Under the pieces are notes generated by a model. The model searched no databases and was not told where the DNA came from. It worked only from the letters and a program-made list of their open reading frames with translations. Of a DNA stretch of 24,527 nucleotides, positions 7,826-13,945 are shown piece after piece. Origin of the DNA: an uncultured Hungatella sp. (GTDB lineage Bacteria > Bacillota > Clostridia > Lachnospirales > Lachnospiraceae); assembly GCA_910577935.1 (NCBI GenBank), contig CAJTOT010000006.1, positions 6,406 through 30,932 of the forward strand. The letters run 5' to 3'. Numbering within the stretch: position 1 is the first letter of the stretch; every line of letters starts with the position of its first letter. A program made the translations under genes and the position numbers.

Positions 7826-8689
7826 TCACTGGCCGTACAGTTCTTCAAAAGTTTTATAGTGGTCCTCCGTATAAAAAATCAGGCCATCGTCAGAATAAAT
7901 AATCCGCTTCGCCCCCCGGTATCCGCCGTCATAATCAATGTCGCACTCATAATATGTCCGGCCTTTTTTGTCCGGCAGCGCCCCCTCGTAGTTGCCGAAC
8001 CGGCTGCCTCCGATGCTCATTCCGGGAGCCACGTCCCACAGATTGCCTGTACTGCTGTCCCAGCCCAGCTTCTCCGCCTGTTTTTTAGTAATATAGTTGC
8101 CGGGCAGATGGCCGTAAAGGTGAATATACAGCGCAACCTCATCCTTGGAAGTGTAAACACCTGACTCATCCACGGTCAGGGAAGGCTCATCCTCCCCGCT
8201 CTCCTCCGCGGACGGTTCCCCCCTTTCCCCCGGCTCAGGGGATACTTCCCCGCCGGCGCTCTTCCCCGGATCTGCCTCTGAGGACGGTTCTTCACCAGAT
8301 GTCTTGTCCGACTTCTCCGCCTCCACCGACTGACTGCCGGCAGATGCTTGACCCGCCTCCACTGGCTGATTCCCGGCAGACGCCTTCTCGGACTCTACCG
8401 GCTGACTCCCGGCTGACGCCCTCTCTACCTCATCCGGCTCATCCCCGGCAGATGCCTGACCCGCCTCCTCCGGCTGGCTCTCGGCAGCGGCCTCCGGACC
8501 TGTCTCCGCCTCCCGGACAGTCTGCTGCCTCCCTGTCTCTCCCCCGCTGTTTCCGGACGGCGCGCATCCTGCAAGACTGCTTCCCGTCAGACATGCCGCC
8601 ACAAGCCACAGGGCGCCGAGGGCGGCCCAGAACCTCCTTCTGTTTCTTCCCCTTGCCCGGCCGGGTTTCTTTCCTTTTATCTCCTCCAT
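7826..8689 (-). CDS. Lipid-anchored barnase-like guanyl-preferring ribonuclease
   Basis: The C-terminal 110 residues of this 287-residue protein are a full barnase domain. LPGNYITKKQAEKLGW contains K202 (barnase K27). GRTYYECDIDY contains the general base E248 (E73). GYRGAKRIIYS contains R258 and R262 (R83, R87). TEDHYKTF contains H277 (H102), so the catalytic set is intact. Barnase D54 and R59 are replaced by S229 and Y234. The N-terminus has an RRR-positive segment, a hydrophobic stretch (20-38) and the lipobox LAGC with Cys42, so the mature protein should be membrane-anchored outside the cell. Residues 45-175 are an acidic, Ser/Ala/Pro-rich linker with 12-residue repeats. The start at 8689 has GAGGAGG suitably upstream; a longer frame to 8752 has no such support. 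Confidence 0.93.
   Translation of the reverse strand: MEEIKGKKPGRARGRNRRRFWAALGALWLVAACLTGSSLAGCAPSGNSGGETGRQQTVREAETGPEAAAESQPEEAGQASAGDEPDEVERASAGSQPVESEKASAGNQPVEAGQASAGSQSVEAEKSDKTSGEEPSSEADPGKSAGGEVSPEPGERGEPSAEESGEDEPSLTVDESGVYTSKDEVALYIHLYGHLPGNYITKKQAEKLGWDSSTGNLWDVAPGMSIGGSRFGNYEGALPDKKGRTYYECDIDYDGGYRGAKRIIYSDDGLIFYTEDHYKTFEELYGQ
8321..8470 (-). repeat. Tandem 36-bp coding repeat in the RNase linker
   Basis: About four and a half copies of a 12-residue unit of the form VExxxASAGxQP lie at residues 74-127 of the barnase-like lipoprotein. Examples are EEAGQASAGDEP, DEVERASAGSQP, VESEKASAGNQP and VEAGQASAGSQS. The DNA repeats in 36-bp steps. Such coding repeats often vary in copy number between strains, which would change the reach of the tethered RNase. 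Confidence 0.85.
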
Positions 8690-8735
8690 CAGGATTTCCT
8701 CCTCATTTTGTTCGCGCAGAAAATGTCTGCGTATC

Positions 8736-8763
8736 CATGCATCACCGTACATGCATCACCGTA
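8736..8763. repeat. Tandem 14-bp repeat at the RNase transcription start
   Basis: CATGCATCACCGTA occurs twice in perfect tandem (8736-8749 and 8750-8763), just downstream of the -10 element at 8768. Each unit contains the palindrome ATGCAT. Its place over the predicted start suggests an operator for an unknown repressor. Confidence 0.85.
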
Positions 8764-8767
8764 ATAA

Positions 8768-8796
8768 ATTATACTGAAAAATTTCTTTCTGCACAA
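8768..8796 (-). promoter_or_regulatory. Promoter of the barnase/barstar/metallopeptidase/recJ cluster
   Basis: On the minus strand TTGTGC (8791-8796), 17 bases, then perfect TATAAT (8768-8773). This is the only good promoter seen upstream of the four tightly spaced genes, so it probably drives them all. Transcription would begin near 8761, inside the tandem CATGCATCACCGTA repeats. Confidence 0.6.
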
Positions 8797-9011
8797 CCCA
8801 ATTCCCACATAACAGTTCAAAGTTACTGTTCCAAGGTTACAGTTAATGGGCGGGGAATACAGAGGATGCCCCGGCTTTTGTCCGGAGCAGAAGGGCAGGA
8901 AAAGATAACCGCATCCGAACGCTTGCCCGGCGGTCAAAGGCTTGCGGCTATCCCCGACTTATGTTAAACTGGTAGATAGATAAAAGCACGAAAGAAAGCG
9001 AGGACAATTCT

Positions 9012-10247
9012 ATGAAATACGATTTCACTTCCATCATGAACCGCCAGGGCATGGATTCCATCGCCGTCGACTCTCCCGGCAAGGTTCCCACCGCCCCTGG
9101 CGGTCCAAAGGAGGGATTTGACGTGATTCCCATGTGGGTGGCGGACATGAATTTCCCCACGGTGCCCACAGTTCCCCGGGCTCTGGCTGAGAGGGCGGCG
9201 CACCCCGCTTACGGATATTTTAACCCGTCCGACGCCTATTTTGACGCCATCATCAACTGGCAGGCAGAGAGGAATCATGTAACCGGACTCTCCAAGGAGC
9301 ACATCGGCTACGAAAACGGAGTACTGGGCTGTGTGGTGTCGGCGGCTCAGGCTTTTTGCTGCGCCGGCGACAAGATTCTGGTTCACGCGCCTACTTACAT
9401 CGGTTTTACATTTTCCCTCACCAATGTAGGCTACAATCTGATTTTAAGTGATCTTGTCCAGGACCAGGACGGAATCTGGCGTATGGATTACGAAGATATG
9501 GATCGAAAATTAAAAGAACACTCCATTCATTTTGCCATCTTCTGTTCCCCCCACAATCCTACGGGGAGGGTCTGGGAAAAATGGGAGATCGAAAAAGCCA
9601 TGGAGATTTACAGAGACAATGACTGTGTGGTAGTCTCAGACGAGATATGGTCAGACATTCTTCTGGACGGGCACAGGCACATACCTACCCAGTCCGTATC
9701 CGATGACGCCAGAAACCGCGCCATCGCCGTGTACGCGCCTTCCAAAACCTTCAACTTAGCCGGGCTGGTGGGCTCCTACCACATCGTCTACAGCAAGTAT
9801 CTCCGGGACCGGCTGGACAAACAGTCCTCCCTGTGCCACTACAATTCCCAGAACGTCATGTCCATGCACGCCCTCATCGGCGCTTACTGCCAGGAGGGGC
9901 AGGAGTGGGTGGACGAGCTGTGCCAGGTCCTCAGCGGCAACGTGGACTATGCCTGTGATTATATCGCCTCCCATTTCAAGGGCATCTCCCTCTCCCGCCC
10001 CCAGGGAACTTACATGCTGTACTTGGACTGCAGCGCCTGGTGCCGGGAACACCATATGACCCTGGACCAGCTTCTTCGGGCCGGCTGGGACGTGGGCGTG
10101 ATCTGGCAGGACGGGCGGCCGTTTAACAAGGCAGACACTATCCGCATGAATCTGGCCCTGCCGTTGAGCCGGGTGAAGGAGGCATTTGAAAGACTGTCAA
10201 ACTATGTATTTTGTTACTGTTCACATGCAACCAGCAAAAATCCATGA
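9012..10247 (+). CDS. PatB/MalY-type PLP aminotransferase (probable cystathionine beta-lyase)
   Basis: This is a 411-residue fold-type I PLP enzyme of the MalY/PatB group. These usually cleave cystathionine or cysteine conjugates (C-S lyase) and sometimes act as aminotransferases. Visible features are MWVADMNFPT (41-50), the substrate-loop YGYF (67-70), CSPHNPTGR with N182, SDEIWSD with the PLP-nitrogen aspartate D210, and APSKTFNLAGL with Schiff-base lysine K245. RMNLALP near the C-terminus carries the carboxylate-binding arginine. Length is typical (about 390-400) plus a short Cys-containing tail. The ATG at 9012 has a GAGGA ribosome site at normal distance. The gene stands alone, with a hairpin terminator just after its stop and GTTACTGTTC motifs on both sides. 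Confidence 0.92.
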   Translation: MKYDFTSIMNRQGMDSIAVDSPGKVPTAPGGPKEGFDVIPMWVADMNFPTVPTVPRALAERAAHPAYGYFNPSDAYFDAIINWQAERNHVTGLSKEHIGYENGVLGCVVSAAQAFCCAGDKILVHAPTYIGFTFSLTNVGYNLILSDLVQDQDGIWRMDYEDMDRKLKEHSIHFAIFCSPHNPTGRVWEKWEIEKAMEIYRDNDCVVVSDEIWSDILLDGHRHIPTQSVSDDARNRAIAVYAPSKTFNLAGLVGSYHIVYSKYLRDRLDKQSSLCHYNSQNVMSMHALIGAYCQEGQEWVDELCQVLSGNVDYACDYIASHFKGISLSRPQGTYMLYLDCSAWCREHHMTLDQLLRAGWDVGVIWQDGRPFNKADTIRMNLALPLSRVKEAFERLSNYVFCYCSHATSKNP

Positions 10248-10275
10248 AAATCGCCTGCGGCGATGGGATTTTTGC
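10235..10275 (+). terminator. Terminator of the PatB-like gene
   Basis: ATCGCC (10250-10255) and GGCGAT (10259-10264) form a 6-bp stem with a TGC loop directly after the stop codon, followed by GGGATTTTT. An outer AAAAATC/GATTTTT pairing can extend it. Confidence 0.65.
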
Positions 10276-10364
10276 CTGCCTGCCCAGGTTAGCATACGGT
10301 CAGCGCAGCCAGTGCGCAGACCTACCTGAACAGTAACTGTATTTTCCCCGTCTGTCTGACACAG

Positions 10365-10393
10365 TTGACAACTTTGTTCTAAAGGTTTACAAT
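10365..10393 (+). promoter_or_regulatory. Orphan sigma-A promoter
   Basis: TTGACA (10365-10370), 17 bases, TACAAT (10388-10393): near-perfect consensus on the plus strand. No annotated plus-strand gene follows. The transcript would run from about 10400 toward, and antisense to, nagA. Confidence 0.6.
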
Positions 10394-10443
10394 CATACTG
10401 CAGTCTTAACAGCTGCACGCATTCCGCCAGTTCTGGGAAGAGT

Positions 10444-10611
10444 ATGGCCATTGGCTGTATCGGAGGTGTCCGGTCTCACACTGATTATCCCGGGAACACG
10501 CTCCGGCTGGGGGGATGTTTTTTATTGGGAAATTTTCCGGGCAGGGAGTCAGACTGCCTCCTCACCCCTTCAGCAGTGGCGCTCCGCCGAAAAAACGGAT
10601 TCCGGACATAA
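10444..10611 (+). CDS. Possible small protein, 55 codons, unknown
   Basis: An ATG at 10444 opens a 55-codon frame about 45 bases downstream of the orphan promoter. A GGGAAG stretch sits just before the start, but the spacing is short (about 4 bases). The product starts MAIGCIGGVRSHTDYP, is rich in Gly and Leu and has three Cys (GCIGG, GGCFLLG and SDCLL). No family is recognised. It ends inside the left arm of the hairpin at 10604. I include it only because a strong promoter reads into it; it may be non-coding. Confidence 0.25.
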   Translation: MAIGCIGGVRSHTDYPGNTLRLGGCFLLGNFPGRESDCLLTPSAVALRRKNGFRT

Positions 10612-10661
10612 GCCGGTCAATGATCTGCCTTTTAAGACAAACCACACACCGGCTTATATCC
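10604..10661. other. Long inverted repeat (14-bp arms)
   Basis: GGACATAAGCCGGT (10604-10617) pairs with ACCGGCTTATATCC (10648-10661) in 13 of 14 positions around a 30-base loop. No T-run follows on either strand, so it is not a textbook terminator. It is near the 3' end of the nagA transcript and 200 bases into any transcript from the orphan promoter. Confidence 0.8.
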
Positions 10662-10687
10662 TGCATGCGTCTCAAATAAATGCCTCC

Positions 10688-11827
10688 CTACAGCATCTTC
10701 ACCCCTCTGCAGTACGTCTGGCACACATCGTAATTGTCCTCCAGAACCACCACATCCGCGTCATACCCTGCCGCCAGTTTTCCTTTTCTGCAGTCAACGC
10801 CCAGGCATCTGGCGGGATTGATGGTGCAGCTGTTGAGCGCCGCGTCAAAGGGAATCAGAGCTTCCTCTGCCAGAATCTTCAGCCCCCTGTTCATGGAGAG
10901 CGTGCTCCCCGCGATGGTCTTCGTCCCCTTGAGATAGGCAAGTCCGTTCTCGCTGATCTCGATGGGATGTCCGCCCAGCTCATAATCCCCGCCCGGCGGG
11001 CAGTGCTTTGCCCTCAGTGAGTCGCTGATCATGATGGTGTAATCCCGGCCCTTGGAGGTGATATAGTCGTTGAGCGCCGCCAAGTGGGAGTGGCATCCGT
11101 CGCAGATGATTTCCCCGTAGATATCTCTCACCCGGAATGCCGCGCCCACCAGTCCCGGATTTCTGTGGAGAAGCCCGGTCATCCCGTTGTACACGTGGGT
11201 CATGGAGGTCGCCCCGTTGGCAATTCCCATCATGGCTTCCTCGTAGGAGGCGGAGGAATGCCCCATGCTGACCACCACCCCGGTGTCCCTGCAGTGCCTT
11301 GTCAGCGCGAAATCCTCATCATGCTCCGGAGCCAGGGTGATGTAGCGGATCAGCCCCTCGGCTGCCGCCTGATACATCTTGAACTGCTCCACGGAAGGCC
11401 TGGCGATGGCCTCCGGAGGCTGGGCGCCCTTGTATTCCATATCCAGGTACGGCCCTTCAAAATGGATTCCCAATATCTCGGCGCCCTCATATCCTTCTCT
11501 CACCACCGCCGCCACATTGGCCACCGCCTTTGTGAGCACATCCGGCATCTGGGTCACGGTAGTGGGAAGAATCCCGGTGACCCCTTCCTCCGGAATCCGC
11601 CGCATCCAGTCTCTGAGGCCCTCCGGCTCCCCGTCGTTGGTGTCAAACCCGTAGGCCCCGTGGGTGTGTACATCGATAAATCCCGGCACCACCCGTTTTT
11701 CCTTGTAGTCCTCGTCTGCCTCCCTGGTTCCGTATGGGTAAATTCTCTCAATCCTTCCGTCCAGAATCTCCAGCTGCGCCGCCAGAAACTGTCCGCCGAT
11801 CCATACCCGGCTGCTCTGCACGATCAT
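10688..11827 (-). CDS. nagA: N-acetylglucosamine-6-phosphate deacetylase
   Basis: This 379-residue amidohydrolase removes acetate from GlcNAc-6-phosphate, giving glucosamine-6-phosphate for recycling or catabolism of amino sugars in the cytosol. Motifs are PGFIDVHTHG (48-57, metal histidines H54 and H56), HFEGPYLDMEYKGAQ (122-136, metal ligand E124) and MGHSSASYEEA (188-198, H190). THVYNGM (210-216, H211) and ICDGCHSH (241-248) follow. ISDSLRAKHCPPGG has the catalytic aspartate at D269. Length is normal. The ATG has an AGGAG ribosome site 7 bases upstream. The usual partner nagB is not adjacent, so the gene appears monocistronic, with its own promoter at 11891-11919. Confidence 0.96.
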   Translation of the reverse strand: MIVQSSRVWIGGQFLAAQLEILDGRIERIYPYGTREADEDYKEKRVVPGFIDVHTHGAYGFDTNDGEPEGLRDWMRRIPEEGVTGILPTTVTQMPDVLTKAVANVAAVVREGYEGAEILGIHFEGPYLDMEYKGAQPPEAIARPSVEQFKMYQAAAEGLIRYITLAPEHDEDFALTRHCRDTGVVVSMGHSSASYEEAMMGIANGATSMTHVYNGMTGLLHRNPGLVGAAFRVRDIYGEIICDGCHSHLAALNDYITSKGRDYTIMISDSLRAKHCPPGGDYELGGHPIEISENGLAYLKGTKTIAGSTLSMNRGLKILAEEALIPFDAALNSCTINPARCLGVDCRKGKLAAGYDADVVVLEDNYDVCQTYCRGVKML

Positions 11828-11890
11828 AAGCCTTCTCCTCTCCGCGGGGCCGCCCCGCCTCCCCGCATTATCATTTTCATATTTTTATAC

Positions 11891-11919
11891 AGTATACCCA
11901 TTTATATCCAAAAAATCAA
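11891..11919 (-). promoter_or_regulatory. nagA promoter
   Basis: On the minus strand TTGATT (11914-11919), 17 bases, TATACT (11891-11896). The -35 overlaps the T-rich tail of the terminator for the upstream helicase gene, an economical arrangement. Confidence 0.7.
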
Positions 11920-11920
11920 T

Positions 11921-11968
11921 AAAAGCCGGACAGAAAATAAAAATATTTTCTCCGTCCGACTTTTTTTA
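11921..11968. terminator. Terminator after the DEAD-box helicase gene
   Basis: The minus strand reads AAAAGTCGGACGGAGAAAAT, then a short loop, then the complementary ATTTTCTGTCCGGCTTTT, giving a long, slightly imperfect stem. It is followed by further T-rich DNA (TTATTGATTTTTT). Seven T also lie on the other side, so it may work in both directions. Confidence 0.8.
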
Positions 11969-11983
11969 AAAATATTTTTTTAT

Positions 11984-13696
11984 CTATCTTCCTTTTCCGT
12001 TGGCCTTCTCCACATGAACATTTTTCCCTTTAATCTTCACGTCCTTCATGGCGCGGAGCACGGCGTCCGCGTATTCCCTGGGCACATCCACAAAGGTATA
12101 GTTGTCATACATGTCGATGCTCCCCACCAGCTTTCCGGAGATTCCCGACTCTCCCGCCACGGCTCCCAGCACGTCGCCGGGACGGATATTCTGGCTCTTG
12201 CCGATGTTGACGAACAGGCGGGCCATGTCTTCCCTGCCGTCCCGGTCATAGCGGCTGTCTCTGCCGTAACGGTTTCCTCTCCCGTCCCGGCTTCCCCGGC
12301 CGTCTCTGCCTCCCCGGCCCCGGCCCCCTCCGTCACGGCCGTAGCGGTCTAAGTCGTCCAGAGAGCGGGCGGGCCTGCCGCTGTCGATGATGTCTTCGTT
12401 CTCCTCGCCCATGGACAGTTTCAGGAGGGCTGCCGCCACATCCAGGGAAGTGCACTCCTCTTCCGTCAGAACGGTCCTCTCAATCATGTTCACCATCTTG
12501 GTGAGATCCGTGTCCCTGATCAGCTCCATGGCCTGCTCCATGATCTTCTCCGCCTTGATGGCAGTGATATCATCCAGCGAGGGGATGGCCTGGGGGATAA
12601 TCTTGGTCTTGCAGTACCGCTGGATATCCCGGAGCTTGTACACTTCCTTTCCCACCACGAAGCTGAAGGCGATTCCGTCCTTTCCCGCCCGTCCTGTACG
12701 TCCGATGCGGTGAACATAGTATTCGTCGTCCTGGGGAATATCGTAGTTGAACACCGCCTCCACGTTGTCCACGTCGATGCCCCTGGCCGCCACGTCGGTG
12801 GCCACCAGAATCTCCGTGGTTCCGCTTCGGAAACTGCTCATAACCCGGTCGCGCTGCATCTGCTTTAAGTCTCCGTGAAGGCCTTCCGCAAAATATCCTC
12901 TCCCCTGAAGCTCCTGAACCAGGTCGTCCACCTGCCGCTTGGTATTGCAGAAAGCGATAGACAGCTTGGGAGCGTACATATCCAGGAGGCGGCACATCAC
13001 CTCCACTTTTGTCTTGGGCTTTACCTCATAGTAGTACTGGGTTACTTTCGGAACCGTCAGCTCCTTTTTCACCACCTTTACGGTCACAGGCTCTTTCTGA
13101 AAGCGCCTGGCGATATTCTGAATCTCCGCCGGCATGGTGGCAGAGAACATCACCGTCTGTCTCTCCTCCGGGAGCTGGCTTAAGATGGTCTCCATGTCCT
13201 CCAGAAATCCCATATTCAGCATCTCGTCCGCCTCGTCCATGATGACCGTGTGGATGTGTTCGCAGCGGATGGTCTTCCTCCTCATGTGGTCCATGACCCG
13301 GCCCGGCGTTCCGATGACGATCTGCGTCCCATCCTTCAGCCCCCGAATCTGCCTCACGATGTCCTGTCCTCCGTAGATGGGCAGAACCTTGATTCCGTGC
13401 ATGTACTTTGCCAGCCTGCGTATCTCGTCGGCAACCTGGATGGCCAGCTCCCTGGTAGGGCACAGGGCCAGGGCCTGGAGCTTCTTGTTGTCCGGGTCTA
13501 TCTTCTGCAGCAGCGGAATTCCGAATGCCGCCGTCTTCCCTGTTCCTGTCTGGGCCTGACCCACCACGTCTCTCCCCTCCGTCTGCACCGGAATCGCCTG
13601 GGCCTGAATGGGCGACGCCGCCTCAAATCCCATATCCGTCACCGCGCGGAGAATTCTTTCGTCTAACTGCAGCTCATCAAATCTTACTGTTTCCAT
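11984..13696 (-). CDS. DEAD-box RNA helicase with RG-rich linker and DbpA-like RNA-binding tail
   Basis: This 570-residue cytosolic, ATP-dependent RNA helicase probably acts in ribosome assembly or mRNA turnover. Motifs in order: Q-motif region (SPIQAQAIP, 28-36), AQTGTGKT (48-55), PTRELA (80-85), TPGR (130-133), DEAD (154-157), SAT (185-187), TDVAARGIDV (300-309) and HRIGRTGRAG (329-338). Residues 450-488 are a low-complexity RG/RDGRG linker. Residues 491-566 (MARLFVNIGKSQNIRPGDVL through GKNVHVEKA) resemble the RRM-like DbpA C-terminal domain, which in relatives binds rRNA. It is close to CshA/DeaD/DbpA; I do not assign a symbol. The ATG has AAGGAAA upstream. A structured leader of about 130 bases with a small upstream ORF suggests translational control. 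Confidence 0.96.
   Translation of the reverse strand: METVRFDELQLDERILRAVTDMGFEAASPIQAQAIPVQTEGRDVVGQAQTGTGKTAAFGIPLLQKIDPDNKKLQALALCPTRELAIQVADEIRRLAKYMHGIKVLPIYGGQDIVRQIRGLKDGTQIVIGTPGRVMDHMRRKTIRCEHIHTVIMDEADEMLNMGFLEDMETILSQLPEERQTVMFSATMPAEIQNIARRFQKEPVTVKVVKKELTVPKVTQYYYEVKPKTKVEVMCRLLDMYAPKLSIAFCNTKRQVDDLVQELQGRGYFAEGLHGDLKQMQRDRVMSSFRSGTTEILVATDVAARGIDVDNVEAVFNYDIPQDDEYYVHRIGRTGRAGKDGIAFSFVVGKEVYKLRDIQRYCKTKIIPQAIPSLDDITAIKAEKIMEQAMELIRDTDLTKMVNMIERTVLTEEECTSLDVAAALLKLSMGEENEDIIDSGRPARSLDDLDRYGRDGGGRGRGGRDGRGSRDGRGNRYGRDSRYDRDGREDMARLFVNIGKSQNIRPGDVLGAVAGESGISGKLVGSIDMYDNYTFVDVPREYADAVLRAMKDVKIKGKNVHVEKANGKGR
12235..12345 (-). repeat. Low-complexity RG/RDGRG coding repeat
   Basis: The helicase linker (about residues 450-488) is encoded by short imperfect repeats of the GGC-CGC-GAC type, giving RGGRDGRGSRDGRGNRYGRD. 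Such RG linkers aid nonspecific RNA binding, and their length commonly varies. Confidence 0.8.
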
Positions 13697-13725
13697 TTAC
13701 TTTCCTTCTTTCTATGTCTATCCAT
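13684..13725 (-). CDS. 13-residue upstream ORF in the helicase leader
   Basis: An ATG at 13725 encodes MDRHRKKESKWKQ and stops at 13684, 13 bases inside the helicase gene in another frame. It has a strong ribosome site (AAGGGAGAA) with about 7-base spacing, better placed than that of the helicase itself. The ribosome site lies in the arm of the hairpin 13731-13750. This layout suits a translationally coupled leader peptide, but the case rests on position alone. Confidence 0.4.
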   Translation of the reverse strand: MDRHRKKESKWKQ

Positions 13726-13730
13726 AACAG

Positions 13731-13822
13731 TTCTCCCTTCTTGAGGAGAAAATTATCAATCGTCAGATTTATCCAAAATGATAAACGAGAAAATTCAAGA
13801 CAGATCCTGAATCTTCTCGTTT
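13731..13822 (-). promoter_or_regulatory. Structured 5' leader of the helicase mRNA
   Basis: Two hairpins lie between the promoter and the gene. AAACGAGAAGATTCA pairs with TGAATTTTCTCGTTT (minus strand, 13783-13797 with 13808-13822), 15 bp with one G-U pair. TTCTCC pairs with GGAGAA (13745-13750 with 13731-13736) and covers the ribosome site of the small upstream ORF. TTATCA/TGATAA (13753-13784) offers a third, competing pairing. Helicase genes with long leaders are often cold-induced or autoregulated; that role here is inference. Confidence 0.6.
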
Positions 13823-13835
13823 TCCACATTGATAT

Positions 13836-13864
13836 ACTATAACAGACCCGGCACTTTATGTCAA
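13836..13864 (-). promoter_or_regulatory. Promoter of the DEAD-box helicase gene
   Basis: On the minus strand TTGACA (13859-13864), 17 bases, TATAGT (13836-13841). Predicted start near 13829, giving a leader of about 130 bases. Confidence 0.8.
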
Positions 13865-13945
13865 TGAGTAAATGTGCCGATTCTGCCGCCTGATTCTGTT
13901 GCTCTGTTTTACCTCTCCTCCGTCCGCTGCCCTTCCCTGCCCGGG

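Larger units (their letters stand above)
8690..9011. other. Divergent intergenic region, RNase cluster / aminotransferase
   Basis: This 322-bp region separates the minus-strand RNase cluster from the plus-strand PLP enzyme. It holds the RNase promoter, the 14-bp tandem repeat, and at 8811-8844 a cluster of ACAGT/ACTGT half-sites: AACAGT (8811-8816), GTTACTGTTC (8822-8831) and GTTACAGTT (8836-8844). No convincing promoter for the plus-strand gene was found; the segment TTGCGG...GTTAAACT at 8942-8970 is only a weak candidate. A minus-strand frame at 8689-8937 shows no ribosome site or recognisable protein. Confidence 0.6.
10248..10687. other. Gene-poor region with orphan promoter and long hairpin
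   Basis: These 440 bp between the convergent PatB-like gene and nagA contain no recognisable gene. They hold the PatB terminator, an inverted copy of the GTTACTGTTC motif (10328-10337), a near-consensus promoter pointing right (10365-10393), a 55-codon frame (10444-10611) and a long hairpin (10604-10661). A small regulatory RNA or small protein gene is possible. Confidence 0.55.

Noticed and set aside
8690..8752. Longer start for the RNase lipoprotein
   Set aside because: Adds 21 residues before a normal lipoprotein signal and has no ribosome site, whereas 8689 has GAGGAGG.
8299..8967. 222-codon Pro/Ser-rich plus-strand frame opposite the RNase linker
   Set aside because: The proline-rich sequence is the mirror of the repeat-coding DNA; no start signals and it runs into the intergenic region.
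10451..11020. 189-codon plus-strand frame running into nagA
   Set aside because: Its second half is antisense to nagA and its start lacks a ribosome site; the 55-codon frame at 10444 fits the orphan promoter better.
11084..12352. 422-codon plus-strand open frame antisense to nagA and the helicase
   Set aside because: It crosses two clear minus-strand genes, is His/Pro/Val-rich with no domain, and has no ribosome site; a shadow of GC-rich codons.
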